From: Primulina eburnea
Taxonomy: Eukaryota; Streptophyta; Magnoliopsida; Lamiales; Gesneriaceae
Direction of reading: 5' to 3'
DNA length: 64,000 bases
Assembly (NCBI RefSeq): GCF_022965805.1
Contig: NC_133106.1
Location: 33,035,913-33,099,912 of the forward strand
The notes beneath the pieces were generated by a model, which ran no database searches, was not told where the DNA came from, and saw nothing but the letters and a program-made list of their open reading frames with translations. Of this stretch, positions 1-10,096 are shown piece after piece (within the stretch, counting starts at the first letter, position 1; every line of letters starts with the position of its first letter). The position numbers and the translations under genes are program-made.

Positions 1-497
1 TCGTCGAACAATTCGCGGTTATATTCTACTAATTTACTAATTTGCACTTTTTGTCTTTTTTTATCGGAATATTGTCGTGATATCGTGCATGTCAACAGTT
101 TCCAATGCCATCTCATCATATTTTGGTGTTAGGAGTCTCAGGGAGTTCCCACTTTCCCAGTTGGTACTAGAAATGTTAGAAAAAGTGAACGAAAAGAGAT
201 GAAAAACGATTAAAAGAAATATGTACAACAGAATACACATAAAAAAACGAAACACACACAAGAATATACATACAAAACGAAACACACACATAAGGATAAG
301 TAAGTTTAGTCCAGGCGAGGTAGTAAGAAAAAGATGGAGCAAAGGTAAGGTAACAGAGATGAGACTTTTACAAGTTAGTCGAAGGTAGAGGATAATTTTG
401 TGAACCTTTGGTTGCTTGTACGTCTCGAGTTCCACATTTTCCAAGCCCGCCCCACTTGTAATAAAAAAGAAAGAGAGAAACTGACCCTGAACTCCGA
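1..497. other. AT-rich 3' flank of the first gene
   Basis: Low-complexity AT-rich sequence downstream of the minus-strand gene that ends at 498. I see no coding signal with family support. It probably holds the 3' untranslated region and terminator of that gene, but no clear polyadenylation signal stands out. Confidence 0.4.
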
Positions 498-1034
498 TTA
501 GAGGGTCTGACCACATAGTGTGCAAGTATGCAAAACTAGAACCGTAAATGATGTTAAGGCAAAGACCGTGATTCCAATATGTGCGTACCGTAAATACACA
601 GCAAACATATCTGGTCCATTACTCACCTTGCAGGCCTTTAGCATATCGATTGCTGTTTCCTTACTTGAAGTACCCTTTGCTGCTTCTTCGGCATAATTTT
701 CCAGATTCACCAAAACATAGTTATCACTTTGATCAATATAGTTCCTGTCTTGTTCATACTTTATTCGGAGGTACTTACTAATGGTGGTCGTGAAATTTAG
801 CCCGAAAACAACCGCGAGCGAAACCGAAACGAAGAAGAGTTTCCACCAATTTCTACAGTGGTAGGCCGATGGGTTCGAATTCGAAAGGTAGATAAGCAAC
901 TGGGATGCAAAATAAAACATGGAAAGATAAGTTGCTTTTGTTTCAAGAAACCTGAGCTGTTTCTCTTGTTTGTCAATTATCATCGTCAGTTCTCTGTAAT
1001 TTTGGCTGCATTTTTTCAGAGCTGTATCCAACAT
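498..1034 (-). CDS. small plant membrane protein of unknown function, paralogue of the gene at 4507-5124
   Basis: A 178-residue ORF with an ATG at 1034-1032 and a TAA at 500-498. The N-terminal ~30 residues are hydrophilic (KQEKQLRFLETKA). Two adjacent hydrophobic segments follow (about residues 37-55, and 67-88 in FFVSVSLAVVFGLNF), then a charged loop with many D, N and E residues, and a C-terminal hydrophobic segment (about 152-170, ITVFALTSFTVLVL). The layout of a charged N-terminus, a membrane hairpin, a hydrophilic loop and a last membrane helix matches the gene at 4507-5124. The motif I[DG].QE..[LI] just before the first helix is shared with it, so I infer a local paralogue pair. I recognise no catalytic motif and assign no function. 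Membrane topology is predicted by eye only. A fused intron or a short 5' exon cannot be excluded. Confidence 0.6.
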   Translation of the reverse strand: MLDTALKKCSQNYRELTMIIDKQEKQLRFLETKATYLSMFYFASQLLIYLSNSNPSAYHCRNWWKLFFVSVSLAVVFGLNFTTTISKYLRIKYEQDRNYIDQSDNYVLVNLENYAEEAAKGTSSKETAIDMLKACKVSNGPDMFAVYLRYAHIGITVFALTSFTVLVLHTCTLCGQTL

Positions 1035-1086
1035 GATTGCAAGCTAATTGTGCTTGTTTAGTTCGGACTTGAAAAAATGGTGATAT

Positions 1087-1097
1087 GTGTATATATC
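1087..1097 (-). promoter_or_regulatory. candidate TATA box of the 498-1034 gene
   Basis: Read on the minus strand the sequence is GATATATAC, about 55 bases upstream of the ATG, a normal spacing for a short plant 5' leader. It is the only TATA-like word close to the start. This is inference from position. Confidence 0.35.
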
Positions 1098-1370
1098 TGA
1101 GAAAAGAGGTCCCTCATGGAAGGTCAGAGGACATGATTTCAGCATGAATATTGTGGATATTGTCTCTCTCCACTTGCAAGGAACGTGCAAGGAAGACGAG
1201 ACGAAACGATCTAAATAATTTTGAATCGATCCTACCTGTTATTATGATGTATAGTACTAATTATTAAAAAAAATTATATTATATATGTAAGAAAGTTATT
1301 CTCACGTGGTTAATTATCCAATGGTTAATTATCTAAAGTTATTTTTTTTATTTTTTATGCAATAAAAAAG

Positions 1371-1546
1371 TTGATTTACGGCCTGAGATTCAATAATCTA
1401 TCTGCCAACAACATATTTAATGAGAGGTAGCTTGATTTACGGTCTGAGATTTAATAATCTATCTGCCAACTAACTTATTTAATGAGAGGTAGTTTGAATT
1501 ACGGCCTGAGATTCAATAACCTATCGGCCAACTACCTTATTTAATG
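1371..1546. repeat. three tandem copies of a ~61-bp unit
   Basis: Units begin at about 1371, 1432 and 1494, each with the words TACGG(C/T)CTGAGATT and CTAT(C)(T/G)GCCAAC and ending in TTTAATG. The first two are full length (61 and 62 bp) and differ at only a few bases. The third runs directly into the duplicated segment that starts near 1538. No coding potential. Confidence 0.85.
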
Positions 1547-2549
1547 GACGCGCTTTCATCTTCTTCTTCTTCTGGCGAATGAAAGGACCACGAACCTAAC
1601 ATGGATCAATGTTTGGGGGCAAATATTTGTGTGAGACGGTCTCACGGATCATATTTGTGAGACGGATCTCTTATTTGGGTCATCCATGAAAAAGTATTAT
1701 TTTTTATACTAAGAGTACTACTTTTTATTGTCAATATGGGTAGGATTGACCTGTCTCACAGATTAAGATCCGTGAGACGGTCTCACATGAGACTCACTCA
1801 TGTTTGGGATCCCTCCTCTTCGATATGTGATGAAGCATCATCGATAATGAACTCTAATATTACGATCACGTTCAGGTAATTTTTCTGAAAAAAATAATTT
1901 ACTAAATTTTTTAAAATAAAGGGTTTTCTTAAAAAAGGAAACAACAAAATTATATATTACACTATTATTTTGTTGGTGTTTTTGAATATATATTTTTATT
2001 TCAAAGAAAGACAAACAAACGCACCCATTTCATTTACAGTTTTTTTTCCAAAATTATATTTTAATTACCCTTTCAACTTATCTTATATGATCACTGTTTT
2101 AATTCAATTGTCATTATACTCATAATTAATTTTGTCATTATTTTGAAATATGCAATTTAACCAAAATTTAAGCAACTCAATAATTTATAAAATGACTTCA
2201 TAATTATTAAAAATGTCCTCATTTCAAAATTTTAAAAAAAACAAACAAATTTCATTGCCTCTCTTAATTCAATTTTCAAAAATATATTTTTTGAAGAAAT
2301 GTTTTCTACAAATGAAACTTTATCCGAGGGACAGTGGTGAGTTAAATGTACCTTATAAAATTTTGCTTAAAACCAAATAAGATTGAGTTAGTTTTGATTA
2401 TTAATGTTTTTATTGACTGTAATATCACGTTTATCCATTCTATTTTCTTTTAAAAAAAGTAATCATTTACCATACTTTATTTATCCAACATCCTTTTTAA
2501 TGTAGGAGTAAATTTTATACATAGCTGAATGGTGAAGTCGTGTATAAAG
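1538..2549. repeat. non-coding segmental duplication, copy A
   Basis: This segment matches 3444-4242 along its length: TTTAATG(G/C)ACG, then CCTAACATGGATC, GATATGTGATGAAGCATC, and an end at GAAGTCGTGTATAAA. Copy A is longer because the MITE at 1618-1799 is inserted in it; copy B keeps the unoccupied site. It is AT-rich with no supported gene. It lies upstream of the 498-1034 gene, while copy B lies downstream of the related 4507-5124 gene. Confidence 0.8.
1618..1799. mobile_element. 182-bp MITE, copy 1, 9-bp target duplication
   Basis: The element is bounded by direct repeats ATGTTTGGG at 1609-1617 and 1800-1808, and the equivalent site in copy B (near 3513) has a single such word. Near both ends it carries the inverted word GTGAGACGGTCTCAC. 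The outer ends are GGCAAATATTTG and GAGACTCACTC. It has no ORF. The 9-bp target duplication points to a Mutator-type transposase as the mobilising source. Confidence 0.9.
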
Positions 2550-2850
2550 TGTTGGTCTCATGTACAGTAATTTCATGAGAGGATAAATATAAGAATAAAG
2601 AATAAATTGGACACCAAGATTTACGTGAAAAATTCTTAAAAATTATTAAGGTAAAAACCACGGACAAGAAGAAAATAATTCCACTATAATAATTTATGGT
2701 GTACAACCACTCTCTGTGTTTCGAAAGAGAACACACACTCTCTTAATATAGGAAAACAAACACTTCCCAACTATTATAGAACTAAGAACTCAAATGCTAT
2801 AAGATGAGAGAAAACTCGAAAAAAGAATGATATGAAATGAGAAGTTTTCT
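2550..2850 (-). mobile_element. truncated Copia-type LTR fragment
   Basis: Homologous to the LTR at 60865-61278. It starts TGTTGGTCTCATG and shares GGACACC(A/G)AGATTTACGTG, GGTAAAAACCAC, AGAGAACACACACTCTC and GATGAGAGAAAACTCGA. It begins exactly where duplicated copy A ends and loses similarity near 2850, so only the terminal ~300 bp remain. Orientation is by comparison with the 61-kb copy, whose purine tract fixes the strand. Confidence 0.7.
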
Positions 2851-3443
2851 AAAAAGCCCACTTAAGCTCCGCTTAAGCATGCTTAAGCTTGAGCTCGACA
2901 AAAACGGCATGCTTCGGAGAAAAGCAGAAAAAGCGGTTAAACTGTAGTTTGACCGAATTAAGCATAATTTGGTGTTTAATTAAGTATGTTTAAGCCAAAT
3001 TAATCATATATATTTATTTTTAATTTTTTATTTTGAAAGTATGTCTTTTTATTTTAAAATAATAAATTAGGTTTAAAATTTAGATGTTTATTTTTTAATT
3101 TTATGATTAAACATGTCTGATAATGATTCGACAAGATTGTAATTTTGAGATTTTTATGCTTTTATAAATATGAGAATTAATGCATCAGACTTAAATTTAT
3201 CATATTTATGTATTATTTTATCTATTTATTGGTTTGAAATAATTACAATTACACTAAAGATAAAAAATGTTTTTTCACGCTTAAGCATGTTCTAATCTCG
3301 CTTAAATTTGAAAAGATTGGAGCTCGATATCCGCGCTTCGAGACGCTTCACACTTTTTAGATTAACGTTGGAAATGAGGGGATGGAGCTCGCAATTTTCG
3401 TCCGTTTAAAAATGCGTTCTCGTCTGAATTTTCTCGTCAACCC
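2851..3443. other. non-coding stretch with GCTTAAGC palindromes
   Basis: Holds the 18-bp perfect palindrome GCTTAAGCATGCTTAAGC at 2871-2888. Related GCTTAAGC and GAGCTCGA words recur near 2890 and again at 3280-3330, in a pattern suggesting the two ends of a degraded inverted-repeat element. Nothing codes here and I cannot fix boundaries. Confidence 0.45.
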
Positions 3444-4270
3444 ACATTTAATGCACGAGCTTTAATTTCTTCTTCTGCCGACATGAAAGACCACAAGCCT
3501 AACATGGATCGATGTTGGGATCCCTCTTCGATATGTGATGAAGCATCATCGATAATGATCTGTAATATTACGATCACGTTCAAGTAGTTTTTCTGAAAAA
3601 AATATTTTACTAATTTTTTTTAAAATAAAGTGTTTTTTAAAAAAAGGAAACAAAAAAATTATATTACACTATTATTTGTTGGTGTTTTTGAATATATATT
3701 TTTATTTCAAAGAAGTACAAACAAACGTACTCATTTCATTTACAATTTTTTTTCCAAAATTATATTTTAATTACACTTTCAACTTATCTTATATGATCAC
3801 TGTTTTAATTCAACTGTCATCACTCATAATTAATTTTGTCATTATTTTGAAATATGCATTTTATCCAAAATTTAAGCAACCCAATAATTTATACAATGAC
3901 TTCATAATTATTAAAAATGTCCTATTTCAAAATTAAAAAAAAACAAACAAATTTCATTACCTCTCTTAATTACAAAAATATATTTTTTCAAGAAATGTTT
4001 TCTACAAATGAAACTTTATCCAACGGACATTGGTGAGTTAAATGTAGCTTATATAATTTTGTCTAAAAACAAATAAGATGGAGTTGGTTTTGATTATTAA
4101 TGTTTTTATTGACTATAATATCACGTTTATCCATTTTATTTTTTTAAAAAAATGATCATTTACCATACTTTATTTATCCAACATCCCTTTTATTGTAGGA
4201 TTAAAATTTTATACATAACTGAATGCTGAAGTCGTGTATAAAAAGACCACGAGCCTAACATGGATCAATG
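3444..4270. repeat. segmental duplication copy B, plus the start of a third copy
   Basis: Matches 1538-2549 without the MITE and ends at TCGTGTATAAA near 4242. The next bases, AAGACCACGAGCCTAACATG (from about 4244), repeat the early part of the same unit (compare 1586 and 3486). A third, truncated copy therefore begins directly behind copy B. The arrangement implies a former tandem array. Confidence 0.75.
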
Positions 4271-4506
4271 TGATTTTGAAATTTTAAGATTTATGAAATA
4301 TATATTTTTAATTAAGGATTTTAAAACAATTTTACATCAATCAATCTCATGGATAAAGAAGTGTAACGAATCATAAACACATTTAATGGAACATTTATAG
4401 AATACAAGAAAATGAGTAAATATAAAATAGTTATTAATTTCATAACAATTTACCATCAATCCAACGCAAAACTAACATTCCATTAATAATTGCATGAAAC
4501 AAGATA

Positions 4507-5124
4507 TTAAACCGCGTAGCAAAACTTCATGCATTTTGAGGCGTTGCAAAGCTTGAAACATTCTAAATCCTCCTTGTATTGCCTCGAAACCTTATCATGC
4601 TTGCAGATTATACGCCATGGACCCGAAAGCATCACCGCTGTAAACCCCACAAAGATTGCCAGGCACAACCCTAGAACCACACATCTTTTTACCTGAGAAA
4701 ATTGGTCTGTCGGGTTACGATGGCGATCTTCGTCGTTACTATTTCCTTCTGTCGGGTTATGATGGCGATCTTCGACGTTATTATTTCGTTTCAAAGCATT
4801 GTATTCGGACCAGGTTTCATCATGCAAGTTCATGACCCGGACATACTTTTTTCCGATCAAAAGGAGAGCGAAAAAGTTTAGAACGGCAGCCATAAGAGAG
4901 AGTGAGAAAACGAACCAGGCATCGGAGCACACGAGGGTAGTAGTGTTGGATATTGCGGCTAAAATGACGCCCTGGAAAACGAAGTAATAGTTGGCTAGTT
5001 GGAAGGAACTGTTCTGTAGGGTTTGGATCCTAACTTCCTGTTCTCCGATGAATTTTCTCAACTCCTTGAGTTTTCGGTCTTTGATTTCATTTGCATAATT
5101 GGCTTCCTCATCGGACGCAGCCAT
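4507..5124 (-). CDS. plant membrane protein of unknown function, 205 residues
   Basis: The ATG at 5124-5122 gives MAASDEEAN and 205 residues to the stop at 4507. The frame stays open 20 codons upstream, but that part is lysine-rich low complexity with no ATG, so I reject it. Residues ~1-40 are charged and probably helical (KELRKFIGEQEVRIQTLQ). Two hydrophobic segments follow (about 40-60 and 68-92, the second holding FSLSLMAAVLNFFALLL), then a hydrophilic loop and a third segment at about 154-174 (VVLGLCLAIFVGFTAVML). The C-terminal tail has several cysteines. The loop contains a direct duplication of 14 residues (EDRH.NPT twice), encoded by a 42-bp tandem repeat at 4706-4789. The family is recognisable only as related to the gene at 498-1034, and no function is assigned. 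No introns are needed. Confidence 0.7.
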   Translation of the reverse strand: MAASDEEANYANEIKDRKLKELRKFIGEQEVRIQTLQNSSFQLANYYFVFQGVILAAISNTTTLVCSDAWFVFSLSLMAAVLNFFALLLIGKKYVRVMNLHDETWSEYNALKRNNNVEDRHHNPTEGNSNDEDRHRNPTDQFSQVKRCVVLGLCLAIFVGFTAVMLSGPWRIICKHDKVSRQYKEDLECFKLCNASKCMKFCYAV

Positions 5125-5227
5125 GCTTCTTTTCTTTCTTTTTTTTTTTTCTTTTGGAATGATTTTTTTTTCTTTTTTGAACAAATAAATTAGGAAATAT
5201 ATTTTTGGATAGGAACCTAGAGTGTGT

Positions 5228-5239
5228 CTATATATATAT
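5228..5239 (-). promoter_or_regulatory. candidate TATA box of the 4507-5124 gene
   Basis: TATATATATA run read on the minus strand, about 105 bases upstream of the ATG, followed by the sequence ACACACTC. The position suits a leader of ~70 bases. Inference from position only. Confidence 0.4.
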
Positions 5240-5469
5240 TGGATTAATCCAAGAAGACGAGAATGTGATTATGGTTTAATAAATTCATGTTGGTGGAGTT
5301 GAATGAGTACGAGGGCTCGGACATTGCTAACATTAATGATAAGGATATAGTTGAGAGTAATTAATGTTAATTTATTAGCATTAATGTACTCAAGATTTTA
5401 GCTTCTATTTTTGTGGAATAATCATAATTTCAAATCTAATTGTCATCGTATGCCGTTTGAGATATATTG

Positions 5470-5714
5470 CTCCAAAAGGTGAAATCGCTCACCTTATGCG
5501 CCCCTCACTCCCCGGCTCGACAGGAATGTGAGAGGAGGTAAATCATGGTGACTCAGCCAACCAGCAGCAGCTAGACCTTATGCTACGCCGCGCACAAGGA
5601 GCTCCCCCTCATTGGAGGGAATTTAACTCCCACACTGCCGCTTGTGAGACTCAATCTCTGGTCATTGCTCCAAGATTTACTGCTGCTGACCAACTGAGCT
5701 AAGCCCATGCGGGC
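5470..5714 (-). mobile_element. tRNA-derived SINE with 18-bp target duplication
   Basis: Bounded by GCCGTTTGAGATATATTG at 5452-5469 and 5715-5732. On the minus strand it starts GCCCGCATGGGCTTAGCTC and contains a near-perfect RNA polymerase III A box (TTAGCTCAGTTGG). About 45 bases on there is a degenerate B box (AGATTGAGTCTC). The body is unrelated to tRNA, and the 3' end carries a short hairpin, GGTGAGCGATTTCACC, then TTTTGGAG. SINEs need LINE-encoded reverse transcriptase in trans; the long target duplication fits that mechanism. The exact duplication suggests a fairly recent insertion. Confidence 0.85.
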
Positions 5715-5732
5715 GCCGTTTGAGATATATTG

Positions 5733-6093
5733 AGTACACTAATTCTTTTTTTGTAAACATTGTCATAATTATTTTCTCAATCATACTTGAATTTTATGTA
5801 TAGTATTTGAGTTTGGGAAAATAAATCAAACTTTGAAAATCATAATGTACTAAAACTCAAATAGAAAAATTTAGTGAGCCAAAAAAATTATTTTCTTATT
5901 TGAGTCTCATATGTATACGATAAAATTATGATTGTGTTTGCATATAATTAAAATTTGATTAGTTAGTTGGATGAATTTGAAATTCATTGCAAAATGAGAC
6001 CTTGAGTTTACAGGAGATGAAGTTTAAATATGAAAGGATATGTTGCTCATAAACGTACATGAAATAATTGTAAACTAGTATATCAGAATTTGG
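5733..6093. other. AT-rich intergenic stretch
   Basis: No coding, RNA or repeat signal I can support. Confidence 0.4.
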
Positions 6094-6838
6094 TGTTATA
6101 CTTGGTGTTGTCAACACCAGCACAGAACAGTGCAACAAAAAATAATATTCAGTACTCTCGTGAAATTTAATAAATGAACACTAGTTATTTAAATCGTGCA
6201 CAAGTACAAATACTTCTGTGATGCCTCATGGCAAAAATTCACTAGAAATGTACGTAAATCGTTTACACAAAACAATACTAGTGAGGCTAACAAACCTAAA
6301 TTCCTTGACATTCAAGAAACCAAAATACATCAAAATATCATTACTAAAAAACAAGATGCATAAAAACAAAATATATTGCACAAAACCAAACACAATCATT
6401 CTTCAATCAACACTCTGCGTCAGTGTTGTTCTTCGAGTGTCGTCAACATTAGACAACAACACGATGATTTTGTGAGTAAATCACTCAAACTTCTTCATAC
6501 GAATCTTCAATACTGAATTTGACTAGGTTCACCAAAACTCCAGTGCTCGTAAGTCGTTCTTCTCCCTCTATATACAATATTCGATCACCACATATATTTA
6601 TTCTTCACCTCAATCTCCGTAGATATTCCTCACCTATGAACAAAGGAAACCCATGAGTTTTATTAGAAATCAACCTTTTAAATCTAGTATAATATATCTT
6701 ATAGATAAGTTCCCAAAGTGTATTGAATAATTCCAAGAATAATATTATCTATATCTAGGGAAACAAATCTTCAAATTACTCTAGAAATGCAAAATAAAAA
6801 TAAAATCTTAGTTGATTAGGAATAAAATATTCCCTTCA
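6094..6838 (-). repeat. 3' LTR of a degraded Sirevirus-type Copia element (right edge approximate)
   Basis: On the minus strand the LTR begins TGAAGGGAATA at 6838, directly after the purine tract. A TATA motif lies near 6570-6580, followed by AGAGGGAGAAG. The far end is placed at ~6094 near a TGTTGACAACACC motif, but no partner LTR is present to fix it. Imperfect TGTTG..CAACA palindromes recur inside it (6109, 6425). Confidence 0.55.
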
Positions 6839-6941
6839 ATCTCCCCTTTTTGCATTTCTAGACAAAACTTTCGAAAATGATGACAGACAGCCTTGTAATC
6901 AGTTTAGCTCCCCCTAAGTTTCAAAGTGCATCTCCCCTTGA
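6839..6941 (-). promoter_or_regulatory. multiple polypurine tracts upstream of the 3' LTR
   Basis: Read on the minus strand, three purine blocks (CAAGGGGAGATGC, CTTAGGGGGAGCT, CAAAAAGGGGAGAT) precede the LTR within 100 bp. The last one abuts the LTR and would prime plus-strand synthesis. Repeated GGGGGAG tracts before the 3' LTR are a known hallmark of Sireviruses. Confidence 0.7.
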
Positions 6942-7178
6942 GTTGAACATGTTAGGTTATTGGTTTTGTGGGCAGTGTTGTCAACACTAACACGCAACAC
7001 CAGGTACTAAGATAAGACAAATAGAGACAACAGAAATCAGAGTTCATTAATTATTATTTGAATAGCAGAACATAACCATAAAAGCAAAGATGGAAAAGCA
7101 ATCAATCAGAAATAAATAGGAGAACATAGAGAGCATAAGACAGAAGACGGAAGACATAGGGACTCAGTTTTCATTGGC

Positions 7179-8966
7179 TTATTCTTTATCAGTTCTTGGA
7201 ATTTTTGGCGCCATGTCTCCCCCTTTTTGAACAGAATGCACGCCAACCTCCAGAAGTAGGCGATAATCAGCAATTTTATTTTCATAATAAGCGATGATTT
7301 CCTTGGCTTGTTTGATTTGCTGAAGGCCAAAATCTATTTGTGCTTGGATCTCGAAGGTGGTGAGCAAGATGAAGCCATCAGGGATGGATGATGATGAGGG
7401 GCTCGTGTTGCCAACACTCGGGGCAACACCAGCAGCAGGTGAAGGGGCAGTGATATCAACCTCCGGGGCACTTCTTGCAGCAGACCAAGAGAGATCCACG
7501 ACCCGATTCCGTTTGAAATAAGCAGAGGAAATTTTTAGCGATTTACCGACGTCTATCATTTGGTCCTCAGCTTCTTTAACAAAGCCCTGTGACTCCAGGA
7601 TTCTAAAAATCAGGGAGGGAAAATGAAGCTTAGTTGATTTCATTCCGCCTTCCGCAAACTGAAGGATAGTGGTGAATACCGACTGCCCAAAATTAAACTT
7701 GCGACCCGTGTCAATGGTAAACAGGGTGATAGCTTGTGGTCGGGTCACCACAGTGGTGTTGGACGAGGGAATCCAGTTGCGAAAGGCCGTCTTATGAAGG
7801 ACATAGTAAAATGATGCCAAATTGGACACAACAAGACGCTTGGGGCGGCTTGGAAATTCAGTGATGAGCCCCCCGATTAGAACAGAAGTAATGGCATCAA
7901 TGTGTGGGAGTTCATACTCATCATCTTCAACTGGAGTATTGTAGAACTCATTTATGGTGTATGTTGAGAAATCATAGATAGTGTCTCGGACATACACCCG
8001 ACCAAACTTGGCTGATATTCCATCCCCAACACTTGAGACCAGATTACAGTAGAATGCAAGGATCGGTTTTCGTGCATAGGGCAGAACGGACTTAACAGTT
8101 GAACTCAGCCTTCAGGACTGTAGAAAAATGGTCAAGTTGTATTTGTCGTACGCCTCATAATCAATATTGCGTTCCTCGATGAATTCTCTGTGTGCATATA
8201 GGTACCATTGACTTACACTAGACACAGAGTAAAATTTTGAGGAGAAGAAAGTAGTGATATCATAGTCCTCATTGTTAGTGTTGCCAGCACTTGGCTCAAC
8301 ACCGTACTCAGATTCTTCAGCATCTTCCCCAGAAGCAGCAGCTCATTCAGAACCAGAATAAGATTTTTCTGCTTCAGGCATGGATTCAGATTCCGATGGG
8401 ACCTCTTGGGATGACTCAGATATGGCTTCACTCGCTTCTTGTGCCGATTCCTGACACCTTTTTGTGTCTCTCAAGCTGTTCAGAAAATCAGCCAGCGATT
8501 GTTCGTCCTCAGACGAGAAACAGACCTCTTGAAAATGATCATGAGATTGCTTAGGTGGAGCGACAGAGGTAGATGAGGAAGCATATGACTTTTTAGAGAG
8601 TAAAAAATGCTTTCGAGCAACCAGTTCATAGTTTTCATCGTTGGAGTCATCTACTGATGAAAACTCCGGATCAAGGGAGAAGTAGGTGGAAATGCGTGGT
8701 TTCTTCGGAGTGGAAAAATCAGTGCTATACCCTGCTTGTCACTTGGAGCACCTTCGAAAAATTGGCGGTTGTGGGGGAAACGCCCGCAGATAAGCCTCGC
8801 GATCAGGAGGATTCTCGAGATCAACGGGATTCCCTGGTTCACTCGGAGCAATTTCCTCCAGTGGAACGAGGTCTGGATCAACAACAATCCATTGTAAGGT
8901 ATTCTCGATAGGGTTCTCTGCTGATGGTGTAGTTGTAGAGGGAGGAACACCACGACTCGTATCCAT
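7179..8966 (-). pseudogene. envelope-position ORF of a Sirevirus-like element, with plant-transposon-protein-like domain
   Basis: The longest intact part, 7179-7997, is 272 codons. The same frame continues upstream to about 8650 but is cut by TGA codons near 8344 and 8112. A further piece at 8739-8966 (starting MDTSRG) lies in another frame. The upstream part is very acidic and serine-rich (many SE, EE and SS pairs). The middle holds a conserved-looking block (VYVRDTIYDFS, then INEFYN and a nearby IGGL) that I associate with the domain annotated as putative plant transposon protein. The C-terminal ~70 residues look coiled coil. It sits between the coding remains and the 3' purine tracts, where Sireviruses carry an extra env-like ORF. 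No transmembrane helix is evident, so an envelope role is unproven. It is inactive as it stands. Confidence 0.6.
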
Positions 8967-9119
8967 TTCACTGCGGATATCTAGGGGATCAAAACGATTG
9001 TCAGCCAATTGTATCTGTAGGAGCAAGATTGAATTCAAAATATTAGAATGAAAAATTTGTACAGAGGGTTCGATTTCGTAGACGATAATGTAATTTCAGA
9101 AGGAGTGCTTTCAACCTAA

Positions 9120-10096
9120 ATAGATATTGTTACTGTAAAAAAACGATGAAGTCCCGTAACAACCTCTCCTGGCTCCAACGATAAAATTTCAGAAAATTAA
9201 CAGACCCCCTCACTTAAAATTATACCCCTAATTAAATGGTCATATTGATTAATCTCGTGTTACAACATTTTCAGACCATTATCCATACCACACACATCGA
9301 TTATATAAAGGTTGTTAATGGCACATCATGGCAGATTATGACCATTAATTGGGAGACTAACAGTCAGAATTTTACATATAAATAACAGCCATCAAATCTC
9401 TGAATTAGTGTTACACAAATCTTGAATATCACTTGAAAATTCGAGTTAAGAGAGTGCCCTAAGCAGTAAAATCCAGTAGCGAGAGCAAGCAGATTTCCAG
9501 AATTCAACCGAAACTTTCTAGCAAAGTACAATAAGTGGGCTTATGCATAAATGTCTTGAAAACCGTATGATGACTTCTGTTTTGAAGCAAAGTACATGTA
9601 TTTTTGATTTCTGATATCTGATTTTTGAAGCACTGAAACCTAGTGAACTAATGGTAGGAATATATATTCTGAACATTACTGAATAATGATTACTGATTAC
9701 TGGCCTCAACCCTTAGAGGAGATAACATACAGGGGACTGATATCAGTTTAGCTAAGAAATTCACAAACGTGCTCAGTGTTTACTTGTTAAATTTCTGATT
9801 TCTGTTCTGAATTCTGATTCCTGAATATTGATTCTTGTTCTGAAAATAAGAGTTTCTGTATATTATTTGTATTACTGTTTCTGTTGAAAATGATTTCGAA
9901 AACTGAGAGTTATTTTCGCCCCCGCTTATTGAGTGACAACCATATCACTCACCCACCAAACCCATATCAGATAAGAACAAAGAAGAAATGTTAGAAGAAG
10001 AAGAGCAGATTCAGTTTTGGGGCTCTGAAGAAGACTGTTATTTCTCAGTTCTGATTCTAGTTTATGTTATTTTCGATGTATCTGTTAAGACACTGT
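9120..10096 (+). repeat. Ty3-type LTR-like fragment (tentative)
   Basis: Non-coding sequence with the texture of the 3' half of a plant Ty3 LTR. It has TATA-like words at ~9302 and ~9373, CTGATTTCTG-type low-complexity stretches at 9780-9840, and the segment GAGTGACAACCATATCACTC near 9931. It ends at the boundary of the minus-strand LTR at 10097. I lack a second copy to prove the limits. Confidence 0.35.

Noticed and set aside
61..525. Minus-strand frame with TNWE and a nearby GGCTTGGAAAA word, recalling LEUNIG exon 1 at 54948-54979
   Set aside because: The two short matches are 280 bp apart here but adjacent in the real exon, and nothing between them fits; most likely chance.
2871..2888. 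Perfect palindrome GCTTAAGCATGCTTAAGC as a possible member of the LTR palindrome pattern
   Set aside because: It is a single copy with degraded relatives, in no recognisable LTR; noted only as part of a degraded repeat.
5125..5184. Upstream extension of the 4507-5124 gene with a lysine-rich N-terminus
   Set aside because: No ATG; the stretch is a T/C-rich leader read in frame. The ATG at 5124 gives a normal start.
5485..5714. A functional tRNA gene
   Set aside because: Only the A box is good; there is no cloverleaf, and the 18-bp direct repeats show a retroposed SINE.
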